Part shown: positions 51,385 to 58,076 of the stretch, in pieces
Layout of the letters: every line of letters begins with the position of its first letter
How positions within the stretch are numbered: position 1 is the stretch's first letter
DNA from: an uncultured Clostridium sp.
GTDB lineage: Bacteria; Bacillota; Clostridia; Lachnospirales; Lachnospiraceae
Assembly (NCBI GenBank): GCA_900547035.1
Contig: URFM01000016.1
Span: 1 to 61,609 of the forward strand
DNA length: 61,609 nucleotides
Direction of reading: 5' to 3'
Program-made: the position numbers and the translations under genes
Notes under the pieces: generated by a model
Databases searched by the model: none
Told to the model about the DNA's origin: nothing
The model's input: only the letters and a program-made list of their open reading frames with translations

Positions 51385-52062
51385 CTGCTGAAAACCATTA
51401 TCATAGGAGATATCCACGGCTGTTATAAGCAGCTGACCCGGCTGCTTCATAAGGTCCGGCCGGACTGGCTGCGGGATCAGATGATTTTTCTGGGGGATTT
51501 GATGGATCGTGGTCCTCAGTCCTGGGAGGTCTTTGATTTGGTGCGCAAAATCAGGCTGGAGATGGGAGAACGCTGTATTTTGATAAAAGGCAACCATGAG
51601 CAGATGATGCTGGATGCCGCCGGGGACCGGATGATGATGAATCTCTGGTATACCAATGGAGGAGAAAAAACGGTACGCTCCTTTAAGAAGCATGGAGACC
51701 AGACCTGGAACCACAGGGAATGGTTTGAGCGGATGAGACTATTTTATGAAACGGAGCAGTTTCTCTGCGTTCACGGAGGAATCAGTCCGGATGGAGTGGA
51801 AAATTCCGATGAGGATACGTTTTTATGGGACCGGTCCATGGTGGATGGAGATTATGGAGGGAAGCTGGCGATCATTGGACATACGCCTATTTCCCGGCCG
51901 GTCTACCTGGATGGCCGGGGGCGCAGGATGGAGCTGGAGGATGGAAAGGAATATTCCCTTCCGGAGACCGGCTGTATCTGCCTGGACACCGGCTGCGTGT
52001 TCGGCGGATATCTGACGGCGATGGTGGTGGAAGGGGGAAAGTTTGAGGTTGCGGTGGTGTAA
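51385..52062 (+). CDS. Metallophosphatase of the PPP (ApaH/PrpE-like) family, CTG start
   Basis: A 225-residue Ser/Thr-phosphatase-type enzyme. The metal motifs are 'GDIHG' (near residue 8-12), 'LGDLMDRGPQ', 'GNHEQM', and 'GHTPI', the full PPP set. The first ATG in frame (51481) falls after GDIHG and would destroy the site. An in-frame TGA lies at 51379-51381, so translation must begin at one of two adjacent CTG codons, 51385 or 51388; GGAGG at 51374-51378 is spaced six or nine bases from them. It probably hydrolyses phosphoproteins or dinucleotides. Confidence 0.85.
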   Translation: MLKTIIIGDIHGCYKQLTRLLHKVRPDWLRDQMIFLGDLMDRGPQSWEVFDLVRKIRLEMGERCILIKGNHEQMMLDAAGDRMMMNLWYTNGGEKTVRSFKKHGDQTWNHREWFERMRLFYETEQFLCVHGGISPDGVENSDEDTFLWDRSMVDGDYGGKLAIIGHTPISRPVYLDGRGRRMELEDGKEYSLPETGCICLDTGCVFGGYLTAMVVEGGKFEVAVV

Positions 52063-52135
52063 AGGATACGGCTAATGGATTTAAGAATCCAAATAAAATA
52101 TCCTGCAATTCCCCCTCTCATATGTTATAGTTAAT

Positions 52136-52213
52136 TTGTCCGAAAAAGAGCAGGAAATCCAACGTCTGACAGCGCTTTTGGAGGCCAGGGATAACAAGGT
52201 AAAAAATACATAA
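52136..52213 (+). pseudogene. Possible C-terminal gene remnant
   Basis: The frame reads a charged coiled-coil-like tail ('EKEQEIQRLTALLEARD') ending at TAA, without a start or ribosome site. It may be the last piece of a deleted gene. The rest of the interval 52063-52253 holds nothing recognisable. Confidence 0.35.
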
Positions 52214-52253
52214 GAAAAAGGCAAGCAAAGCGAGCTGTGTGCGGGGAGTTCCG

Positions 52254-52817
52254 CTATAAAACCGGTTCAATTACAGCCCGGAAATACCGGTTCAACTCCC
52301 CCGGCGTCTGCTTCATGCGGCCTTTAATCCACCACAGTACCATTTCCACAAAACTGCCGGAGATATGGTTGATTAAGAAGTCCTGGGGAATATCGGTATT
52401 TCTTTTTCTGTTCTGATTGACGAACTGCGACTGAACGAGCCCGTTCAAGCTGTCCTTGAAATATCGCAGGAAGATTTCACTGCTTTCACAGGAGAGCAGG
52501 CCGATGATATTTTTGTCATTTTCCTGCAAATGCTGCAGCAGGTGGCAGAATACGGATTCCGGGGCGCTCCCGTCCGAATATAGTCCATGGGTGTGAGTAC
52601 AGTCCATTGCGCTGTTGATAATATGACCAAAAAGTTCTTCGCACAGTTCTTTCAGCAAATCATCTTTTGTCTCAAAATGAGCGTAAAAAGTCGTGCGTCC
52701 CACATTGGCAGTGTCGATGATGTCCTGCACCGTAATTTTATGATATGATTTCTCCGCCAAGAGGACGGTAAATGCAGAAAAAATGGCTGCTCTGGTTTTC
52801 TGTTGGCGTCTGTCCAT
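52254..52817 (-). CDS. TetR-family regulator
   Basis: A 187-residue TetR repressor with a typical N-terminal helix-turn-helix (about 8-54: 'ITVQDIIDTANVGRTTFYAHFETKDDL') and a TetR_C_7-like ligand domain. The start at 52817 follows AAGGGAG. It is divergent from the broken metal ATPase; an 18-bp near-palindrome (52861-52878) between them is a likely operator, so the ATPase or its lost neighbours may once have been its target. Confidence 0.85.
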   Translation of the reverse strand: MDRRQQKTRAAIFSAFTVLLAEKSYHKITVQDIIDTANVGRTTFYAHFETKDDLLKELCEELFGHIINSAMDCTHTHGLYSDGSAPESVFCHLLQHLQENDKNIIGLLSCESSEIFLRYFKDSLNGLVQSQFVNQNRKRNTDIPQDFLINHISGSFVEMVLWWIKGRMKQTPGELNRYFRAVIEPVL

Positions 52818-52860
52818 ATGTTCTCCCTTCATCTGTCTTTTTCCGTATAAATTCCCCAAA

Positions 52861-52878
52861 ATGTTCCGTAACGAACAT
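52861..52878. promoter_or_regulatory. Candidate TetR operator
   Basis: ATGTTCCGTAACGAACAT: arms ATGTTC and GAACAT are exact inverted repeats, with seven of nine positions matching overall. It lies 44 bp upstream of the TetR gene. Confidence 0.5.
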
Positions 52879-52888
52879 TTGGAGGAAA

Positions 52889-53671
52889 TGACTACAAACC
52901 GGGCGAAGAAAGGATTGAAAATCTCATCAGCCTTACACCTACACAGGGGCGCAGGTTAAAAGACGGCAAAGAGGAACTGATACCGGCAGAGCAAATGCGG
53001 CAGGGGGATGTTCTGCCCCTGCGCCCTTGTGCTGGCCACACCTACCGCCGCTATGGAGGCCATCGGCCAGGCAGCAAAACACGGCGTTGTCATCAAATCC
53101 GGTGAAGCCCTTGAAAAAATGGGAAAGGCGATTGTTTCCTGTGCCAGAGAAAAAGGACTGCCCCTGATGGAATCCACTGCTTTTAAAATGACAGCCGGAA
53201 GGGGAATTGATGCGGAGGTTGCAGGAAAACGGCTGCTGTGCGGCAATGAAAAATTTCTGCTGGAGAACGGAGTTATGATTGACGGCAGTGTACGGTCCGT
53301 TCTGGAAAAACTGCGGGAAGAGGGAAAGGCCTCCATTTTTGTGGCAGACGGCGGGCAATGCGCCGGCTCTCAAGACCGCAGACGTCGGCGTAGCCATGGG
53401 CTGCATGGGAAGCGATATTGCGGTAGAGGCCGCGGACATTGCGCTGATAAGCGATGATATCTCAAAAATCCCCTATCTGAAATGGCTGTCCAATGCCACG
53501 GTCGCCACGATTAAATTCAGCATTGCCCTGTCCATGTGCATCAATTTTACCGCGATTGTGCTCTCGCTTTTGCAAATACTCAACCCAACGACCGGGGCGC
53601 TGGTACACAACGCAGGTTCCTGCTTTGTGGTGCTGATTGCGGCGCTGCTGTATGACAGGAAATATGAGTGA
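52889..53671 (+). pseudogene. Heavy-metal P-type ATPase, decayed
   Basis: Pieces of a P1B metal-transporting ATPase remain in the right order. An actuator-domain fragment (about 52889-53005, 'ENLISLTPTQGRRLKDGKEE' in part, ending 'QGDVL') is joined directly to the 'CPCALVLATPTA' transmembrane motif (about 53011), with the rest of the actuator and helices deleted and the frame changed. A second join near 53350 links 'IFVADGG' to '[15 protein letters not shown]', removing part of the P/N domain and shifting frame. The C-terminal helices end normally at 53671. The aspartyl-phosphorylation site 'DKTGT' is absent. It cannot be functional. Confidence 0.88.
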
Positions 53672-53695
53672 GGCCGGGAAATTTGCATGGGAATT

Positions 53696-53868
53696 GTAAC
53701 AGTTCAGGACGGCTCATCTTCTTGCCCGGCTAGGGCCGGACAAGAAGCATCGGATGTCCATACCCCGGAGGGTACCTAGTCCGATGTGAAAACGAGGGCA
53801 GAAACAGGCTTATAAGCAAGCTTAACGCCTGCTTCCGCCCTCGTTTTCCCGCCGTCCTGAACTGTTAC
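53696..53868 (-). repeat. Palindromic element, copy 5 (173 bp)
   Basis: Perfect 18-bp terminal inverted repeats (GTAACAGTTCAGGACGGC and its complement). Inverted relative to copy 4: hairpin C first (CTTCTTGCCCGGC.../...GCCGGACAAGAAG), then B (CATCGGATGTCCATACCC.../...TAGTCCGATG) and A (AACGAGGGCAGAA.../...TTCCGCCCTCGTT). It lies between the broken ATPase and the CIRCE operator. Confidence 0.9.
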
Positions 53869-53893
53869 GGAAAATTGTGAAAAAAGTGTGAAA

Positions 53894-53920
53894 TTAGCAC
53901 TCGAGACTTGACAGTGCTAA
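53894..53920 (+). promoter_or_regulatory. CIRCE operator (HrcA binding site)
   Basis: TTAGCACTC, nine bases, CAGTGCTAA: one mismatch to the consensus TTAGCACTC-N9-GAGTGCTAA. It overlaps the -35 of the hsp20 promoter, so HrcA should repress the gene at normal temperature. Confidence 0.95.
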
Positions 53921-53936
53921 CAATGAGTGTTATATT
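53908..53936 (+). promoter_or_regulatory. Sigma-A promoter of hsp20
   Basis: TTGACA (53908-53913), 17-bp spacer, TATATT (53931-53936). The -35 lies inside CIRCE. The transcript has a leader of about 117 bases; AAATCCTTTGAATCTCTT (about 53982-53999) could pair with the AAAAGGAGAG ribosome site, as in an RNA thermometer. Confidence 0.85.
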
Positions 53937-54059
53937 ACAGATAGAACAAAGGAAGAGAGATAAAAGAAGGAAACGGATGTAAATCCTTTGAATCTCTTAA
54001 ATCCGGTTCCAGGAAACAAGGTAAACACATAATGATAGATAGAAAAGGAGAGATGACTT

Positions 54060-54488
54060 ATGTTAATGCCTAGTATTTTTGGAGAAAGCTTATTGGATGA
54101 CTTTTTTGATTTTCCGTTTGAGAACAGTTACAGAAGCGGACGGTCTCAGCTGATGAGGACCGATATTAAAGATACGGACCAGGGCTACGAGGTAACCATG
54201 AACCTGCCCGGAGTTAAGAAAGAGGATGTAAAGGCAGAACTGAAGGACGGATATCTGACCATCAGCGCTTCTTCCAACAACAGCAGAGACGAGAAGGATG
54301 ACAATGGCAGATACATCCGCAGAGAACGTTACAGCGGGTCCTGCAGCAGAAGCTTCTATGTAGGCGACCAGGTAACGGAAGCCGACATCAAGGCAAAGTT
54401 TGAAAACGGAACCCTGACCATGATGATTCCGAAAAAGGAAGTACAGCCAGCAGTGGAAGATAAGAAATATATCGCCATCGAAGGATAA
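54060..54488 (+). CDS. hsp20: Small heat-shock protein, Hsp20 family
   Basis: A 142-residue alpha-crystallin-type chaperone that holds unfolding proteins. A short N-terminal arm (1-35, 'SLLDDFFDFPFEN') is followed by the alpha-crystallin domain with 'MNLPGVKKEDVKAELKDGYLTI' in part, and 'FENGTLTMMIPKKE', the conserved A-x-x-x-n-GvL-like motif. The start has AAAAGGAGAG about eight bases upstream. Control is by CIRCE/HrcA, possibly with a leader thermometer. A terminator follows, so it is monocistronic. Confidence 0.95.
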   Translation: MLMPSIFGESLLDDFFDFPFENSYRSGRSQLMRTDIKDTDQGYEVTMNLPGVKKEDVKAELKDGYLTISASSNNSRDEKDDNGRYIRRERYSGSCSRSFYVGDQVTEADIKAKFENGTLTMMIPKKEVQPAVEDKKYIAIEG

Positions 54489-54525
54489 GATAAAATTTGA
54501 AGGCGTAAGGCGTAAAACAGAAAGA

Positions 54526-54568
54526 GAGAGGCAGAAGGCTCGAAGAAGAGCTTTCCGCCTCTTTTTTT
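54526..54568 (+). terminator. Terminator of hsp20
   Basis: GAGAGGCAGAAGGCTC...GAGCTTTCCGCCTC followed by T7. Confidence 0.88.
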
Positions 54569-54687
54569 GCTGCATGTTTGACAGAGGCGCTTCGGGCAGA
54601 TCCATATAGACGGCATTGAACCTATGTGTTAGAATAAAACTGACTGTTGAGCAGGAAAAACAGAAAAGTCAGGAAAGGAAGGCAGCT

Positions 54688-55566
54688 ATGGAATTGAAAA
54701 AAATCGGATTGATCGGAACGGGAATCATGGGAGGGGCCATGGCCTCTCATCTGATGGATGCGGGATATGAAGTGTCCGTGTACAACCGGACCAAGGCTAA
54801 GGCAGACCGACTGGTGGAAAAGGGCGCGAAATGGTGCGGAACGCCTCGTGAGTGCGCGGAAGGCCAGGATGTGGTGATTTCCATTGTGGGGTATCCCAAG
54901 GATGTGGAAGAGGTCTATCTGGGAAGCCAGGGAATTTTAAAGGGAGCCAAAAAAGGCGCGTACCTGATTGATATGACGACCTCCTCTCCGGCGCTGGCTG
55001 AGCGCATTTTTAAGGAGGCCGAGGCCCTGGGGCTTCATGGAATGGATGCGCCGGTTACCGGAGGAGATACGGGAGCGAAGGCGGGAACCCTGACGATTCT
55101 GGCAGGGGGAAGAAAAGAAGATTTTGAAACCGTTCTTCCGGTGTTTCAGGCCATGGGGAAAAATATCCGCTATATGGGCCCGGCCGGGGCAGGCCAGAAG
55201 ACCAAACTGTGTAACCAGATTGCCATTGCCGGGGCTTTAAGCGGGGCCTGCGAGGCGTTAACCTACGCGAAGGCCTGCGGCCTGGAGGTAGAACAGGTTT
55301 TGGAGGCGATTTCCTCCGGAGCGGCAGGAAGTTTCCAGCTTTCCAATGTGGCGGCCAAGGGCGCGGGAGGAGACTGGGCTCCCGGATTTATGCTGAAGCA
55401 TTTTATTAAAGACATGAAATTGTCCCGGGAATCCTCCGACAGCTGCGGTGTGAGCCTGGACGTACTGAAGCAGGTTCTGAAGGAAGCGGAGAGCCTGGAA
55501 GAACAGGGACAGGGAGATGCGGGAACCCAGACGCTGCTAAATTATTACTGGAACTGGTCCGAATAA
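54688..55566 (+). CDS. Beta-hydroxyacid dehydrogenase (3-hydroxyisobutyrate dehydrogenase family)
   Basis: A 292-residue NAD(P)-dependent oxidoreductase. The Rossmann motif 'IGLIGTGIMGGAMA' opens the protein, 'DAPVTGGDTGAKAGTL' is the substrate-binding signature, and the catalytic lysine lies in 'GAGQKTKLCNQ'. Members act on 3-hydroxyisobutyrate, tartronate semialdehyde (GarR) or succinic semialdehyde; the exact substrate is not evident. The start at 54688 has AAGGAAGG upstream. It is a single gene bounded by terminators. Confidence 0.88.
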   Translation: MELKKIGLIGTGIMGGAMASHLMDAGYEVSVYNRTKAKADRLVEKGAKWCGTPRECAEGQDVVISIVGYPKDVEEVYLGSQGILKGAKKGAYLIDMTTSSPALAERIFKEAEALGLHGMDAPVTGGDTGAKAGTLTILAGGRKEDFETVLPVFQAMGKNIRYMGPAGAGQKTKLCNQIAIAGALSGACEALTYAKACGLEVEQVLEAISSGAAGSFQLSNVAAKGAGGDWAPGFMLKHFIKDMKLSRESSDSCGVSLDVLKQVLKEAESLEEQGQGDAGTQTLLNYYWNWSE

Positions 55567-55587
55567 TGTATCAAAATGATGTATCAA

Positions 55588-55638
55588 GCGAAACGTCCGG
55601 GAGGTGTTTTTTAGCCTTCCGGGCGTTTCACCTTTTTT
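55588..55638 (+). terminator. Terminator after the dehydrogenase gene
   Basis: GAAACGTCCGGGAGG...CCTTCCGGGCGTTTC followed by ACCTTTTTTGC. Confidence 0.8.
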
Positions 55639-55687
55639 GCTGATGGCTGTCATGGCCCGCAGGAGCGGAATTGATTGTAAAGGAAAC

Positions 55688-55716
55688 TTGACGAAAAATG
55701 AAGAATATGTTATATT
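55688..55716 (+). promoter_or_regulatory. Sigma-A promoter of the small XRE operon
   Basis: TTGACG (55688-55693), 17-bp spacer, TATATT (55711-55716), about 35 bp upstream of the XRE start. Confidence 0.8.
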
Positions 55717-55757
55717 GAAAATGTAAAGGAACATTGACAAAAGGAAGGGGGAGGGAT

Positions 55758-55961
55758 GTGAAAAACAGGGTAGAAGAATTAAGAAAGGAAAAAGGGCTCA
55801 GCCAGGAGGAGTTTGCGAAAGCGATCCGGGTTTCCAGACAGACCGTCAGTTCGATTGAAACGGGGAAATATAATCCTTCTCTGGAATTAGCCTTTGCAAT
55901 TGCAGATTTTTTTCAGATGACCATAGAGGAAATTTTTGTTTATGACAGGAGGAGCCGGTGA
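55758..55961 (+). CDS. Small XRE regulator (YozG/YgzD-like)
   Basis: A 67-residue helix-turn-helix protein beginning 'KNRVEELRKEKGLSQEEFAK', typical of the small XRE repressors that control an adjacent membrane-protein gene. The GTG at 55758 fits the family's N-terminus; a TTG eight codons upstream is possible. It shares a TGATG junction with the membrane-protein gene that follows, so the two form a coupled pair. Confidence 0.83.
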   Translation: MKNRVEELRKEKGLSQEEFAKAIRVSRQTVSSIETGKYNPSLELAFAIADFFQMTIEEIFVYDRRSR

Positions 55962-56401
55962 TGGAGAAAAAACATTTGGTATCAGGAATTGGAGTGATTG
56001 GGATGGGATTGGTATTTTTTGCGCTGTCGTTTCTGGACTCCCGGCTTCAGGCTCCCTTTTGCGGTTTTGGAGGAGCCTGCCTGGGGGCAGGAATTGCCCA
56101 GACGATAAAATACGTCTATTGGTCCAAACCAGAACGGCGGGAACGGTATCAGGAAAAGATGGAAAATATGAAAATTATTATGGAGGACGAACGGAAGGAG
56201 GTTCTGCGCTATAAGTCGGGATGGTATATGTACATTTTTACGCTGATTGTGCTGGGGCTTACTGTCAGCGTCATTCAAATATTGGGAAATTATGGAGTTC
56301 TCGAAGGCGCCAGATGGGTTGTGATTTTTCTGGGAATTTTATTTTTTGCGGAGCTTTTCCTGGGCTGGCTGATCTACCGCCAGATGGATAAAAAATATTA
56401 A
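55961..56401 (+). CDS. Four-helix membrane protein paired with XRE regulator
   Basis: A 146-residue membrane protein with helices at about 7-25, 31-47, 88-108 and 118-138 and a basic-acidic cytoplasmic loop between the second and third ('KPERRERYQEKMENMK'). It resembles the DUF2178/DUF3796-type proteins found next to small XRE repressors in Firmicutes; function unknown. The ATG at 55961 overlaps the XRE stop. Confidence 0.75.
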   Translation: MEKKHLVSGIGVIGMGLVFFALSFLDSRLQAPFCGFGGACLGAGIAQTIKYVYWSKPERRERYQEKMENMKIIMEDERKEVLRYKSGWYMYIFTLIVLGLTVSVIQILGNYGVLEGARWVVIFLGILFFAELFLGWLIYRQMDKKY

Positions 56402-56594
56402 TCAAAAAGCAGCAGCTGACCATGAAGAAATATTTACGATTTATAAGTGTTTCTTAAGGTTTTAATAACGTATTTAATAATTATTTTAGTATCCGGTCAA
56501 ACTTTTTCCATATTTACCGATTATACTGATATCATCAAATGAAAGACAGAGCAGTCAGAGCTTTTTCATTGATTTTACATTACAAAGCCGGTGG

Positions 56595-56627
56595 GGTTGG
56601 CAGCAAGTCAGCCTTGCCGGCTCAACC
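56595..56627 (+). other. Unassigned hairpin
   Basis: GGTTG pairs with CAACC, and inside it CAAG pairs with CTTG around TCAGC, separated by an internal loop. It is not a terminator. A small structured RNA is possible; the evidence is thin. Confidence 0.3.
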
Positions 56628-56710
56628 TAATTTTAGGGACAGAAGTTCGGATGGCTTATAGTGAGCTGTAGTTTTCAGAGAATATATTCCTTTCCTTGGG
56701 GAAACAGGAG

Positions 56711-56739
56711 TTGCAATTTTATTCGGCGCGGGCTATACT
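56711..56739 (+). promoter_or_regulatory. Sigma-A promoter of the second XRE gene
   Basis: TTGCAA (56711-56716), 17-bp spacer, TATACT (56734-56739), 33 bp before the ATG. Confidence 0.75.
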
Positions 56740-56772
56740 GGCTTTAGACAGAGGCAGGAAAGGAGCAGGCAG

Positions 56773-57135
56773 ATGCGGATCAGCGAGCGAATCTTTGATC
56801 TCCTTCAAAAAGAGGGAATGAGTCAAAAAGAATTTTCTCAAAAAACAGGCATTTCCCAGAGTACCATCAGCGACTGGAAACATAAGCGGTTAAACCCTTC
56901 ATCGGACCGTATTCTTCCCATTTGTGAGGTCCTGAAGGTGACGCCCGATCAGCTGCTGTCCGGCACGGAATCCAGGGGCAGCGGGCAGACGGACTATATT
57001 GCTGTTAATCGTGATACAGAAGAATATATGCTGATTCAACAGTACCGGGAGCTGTCCAAGGAGGATCAAATTCGATTGAAGGGCTACTTGGACGCATTGA
57101 AAAAAAATATGGAAAAAGAAAGCATGGACAGTTGA
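56773..57135 (+). CDS. XRE-family regulator
   Basis: A 120-residue DNA-binding protein with an N-terminal Cro/C1 helix-turn-helix (about 5-60, 'MSQKEFSQKTGISQSTISDWK') and a C-terminal helical tail ('EYMLIQQYRELSKEDQIRLKGYLDAL'), the usual layout of phage-type and housekeeping XRE repressors. AGGAAAGGAG lies upstream of the ATG. A consensus promoter begins inside its stop region (57132), and the AT-rich sequence after it contains GAATTAATTC, a possible operator. Confidence 0.85.
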   Translation: MRISERIFDLLQKEGMSQKEFSQKTGISQSTISDWKHKRLNPSSDRILPICEVLKVTPDQLLSGTESRGSGQTDYIAVNRDTEEYMLIQQYRELSKEDQIRLKGYLDALKKNMEKESMDS

Positions 57136-57160
57136 CATGCTTTTCTTTTGCTGATATAAT
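57132..57160 (+). promoter_or_regulatory. Perfect consensus promoter without an obvious gene
   Basis: TTGACA (57132-57137), 17-bp spacer, TATAAT (57155-57160), both exact. It points to the right, into the 3' end of the oppositely oriented methyltransferase gene; no plus-strand gene follows. Confidence 0.8.
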
Positions 57161-57206
57161 ACGAATAATCGAATTAATTCTAAAATACGAAGCTGTCTGT
57201 CTAAAA

Positions 57207-57237
57207 GAAAAAAGGCTCCTCTTTTTTAAGAGGAACC
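57207..57237 (-). terminator. Terminator overlapping the end of the methyltransferase gene
   Basis: Minus strand GGTTCCTCTT...AAGAGGAGCC followed by T6. The TAA stop (57226-57228) lies at the hairpin loop, so the last codons form the stem. Confidence 0.8.
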
Positions 57238-58053
57238 TCTTGGCCCAAGCTGCCAGAAGGCTACGGCGCTGGCAGCAGCCACATTGAGGGAGTCTACCTG
57301 GTGGGACATGGGGATGCGCAGGGTGTAATCGCAGTCATCAATCGTTTCCGATGCCAGACCGTCTCCCTCGGAGCCCAGGAGGATGGCCAGACGAGGCTCG
57401 GACATGACTTGAGGATCATTAATGGAGAGCGAATTATTTCTGAGAGCCATGGCGGCAGTTTTAAAGCCCATGGATCGAAGGGACCGGATTCCATGGCTTG
57501 GCCAGGGGCCTTCCAAAAATGTCCAGGGTATCTGGAACACAGCTCCCATGCTGACCCGAATGGACCGCCGGTACAGAGGATTGCTGCAGTCTCCTGTGAG
57601 AAGCAGTGCCTCCATGCCCAGGGCGGCAGCTGAGCGGAAGATGGCTCCTACATTGGTGGGGTTCATAATGCGCTCCAACACTACGATTCGAGATTTGCCG
57701 CAGCAGATTTCCTCAGGGGAAGGCAGGGGAGGACGCCTCATGGCACAGAGAACGCCCCGGGTCAGGTGAAATCCGGTCAACTGGGTCAGTACCTGAAAAT
57801 CAGCGGTAAATACGGGGATATCGCCGCAGCGCTCAATGACATATTTGGCCTGCCCCTCCACATGTTTTTCCTCCAGCAGCATGGAGACAGGCTGGCAGCC
57901 TGCGTCCAGGGCACGTTCTACCACTTTAGGACTTTCCGCGATGAACAGCCCCTTTTCCGGCTCATGCCGGTTAATCAGCTGATTTTCTGTCAGCCGCGCA
58001 TAGATATCCAGTCTGGGATCCTGAAAATCGGTGATGTGGATGATATTTGCCAT
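57226..58053 (-). CDS. TrmH/SpoU-family RNA 2'-O-methyltransferase
   Basis: A 275-residue SPOUT methyltransferase with an N-terminal RNA-binding domain (about 1-100) and the knotted catalytic domain with motif 1 'NPTNVGAIFRSAAALG', motif 2 'AILLGSEGDGL' and motif 3 'IPMSHQVDSLNVAAAS'. These SAM-dependent enzymes methylate ribose in 23S rRNA or tRNA; the exact target is not predictable. It is monocistronic, and its terminator overlaps its own stop codon. Confidence 0.92.
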   Translation of the reverse strand: MANIIHITDFQDPRLDIYARLTENQLINRHEPEKGLFIAESPKVVERALDAGCQPVSMLLEEKHVEGQAKYVIERCGDIPVFTADFQVLTQLTGFHLTRGVLCAMRRPPLPSPEEICCGKSRIVVLERIMNPTNVGAIFRSAAALGMEALLLTGDCSNPLYRRSIRVSMGAVFQIPWTFLEGPWPSHGIRSLRSMGFKTAAMALRNNSLSINDPQVMSEPRLAILLGSEGDGLASETIDDCDYTLRIPMSHQVDSLNVAAASAVAFWQLGPRGSS

Positions 58054-58076
58054 AAAAACTCCTTATTGATCATAAT

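Larger units (their letters stand above)
56402..56772. other. Intergenic region of 370 bp
   Basis: No coding sequence. It holds an AT-rich segment (56430-56530), the structured stretch at 56595-56627 and the promoter at 56711-56739. Confidence 0.6.
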
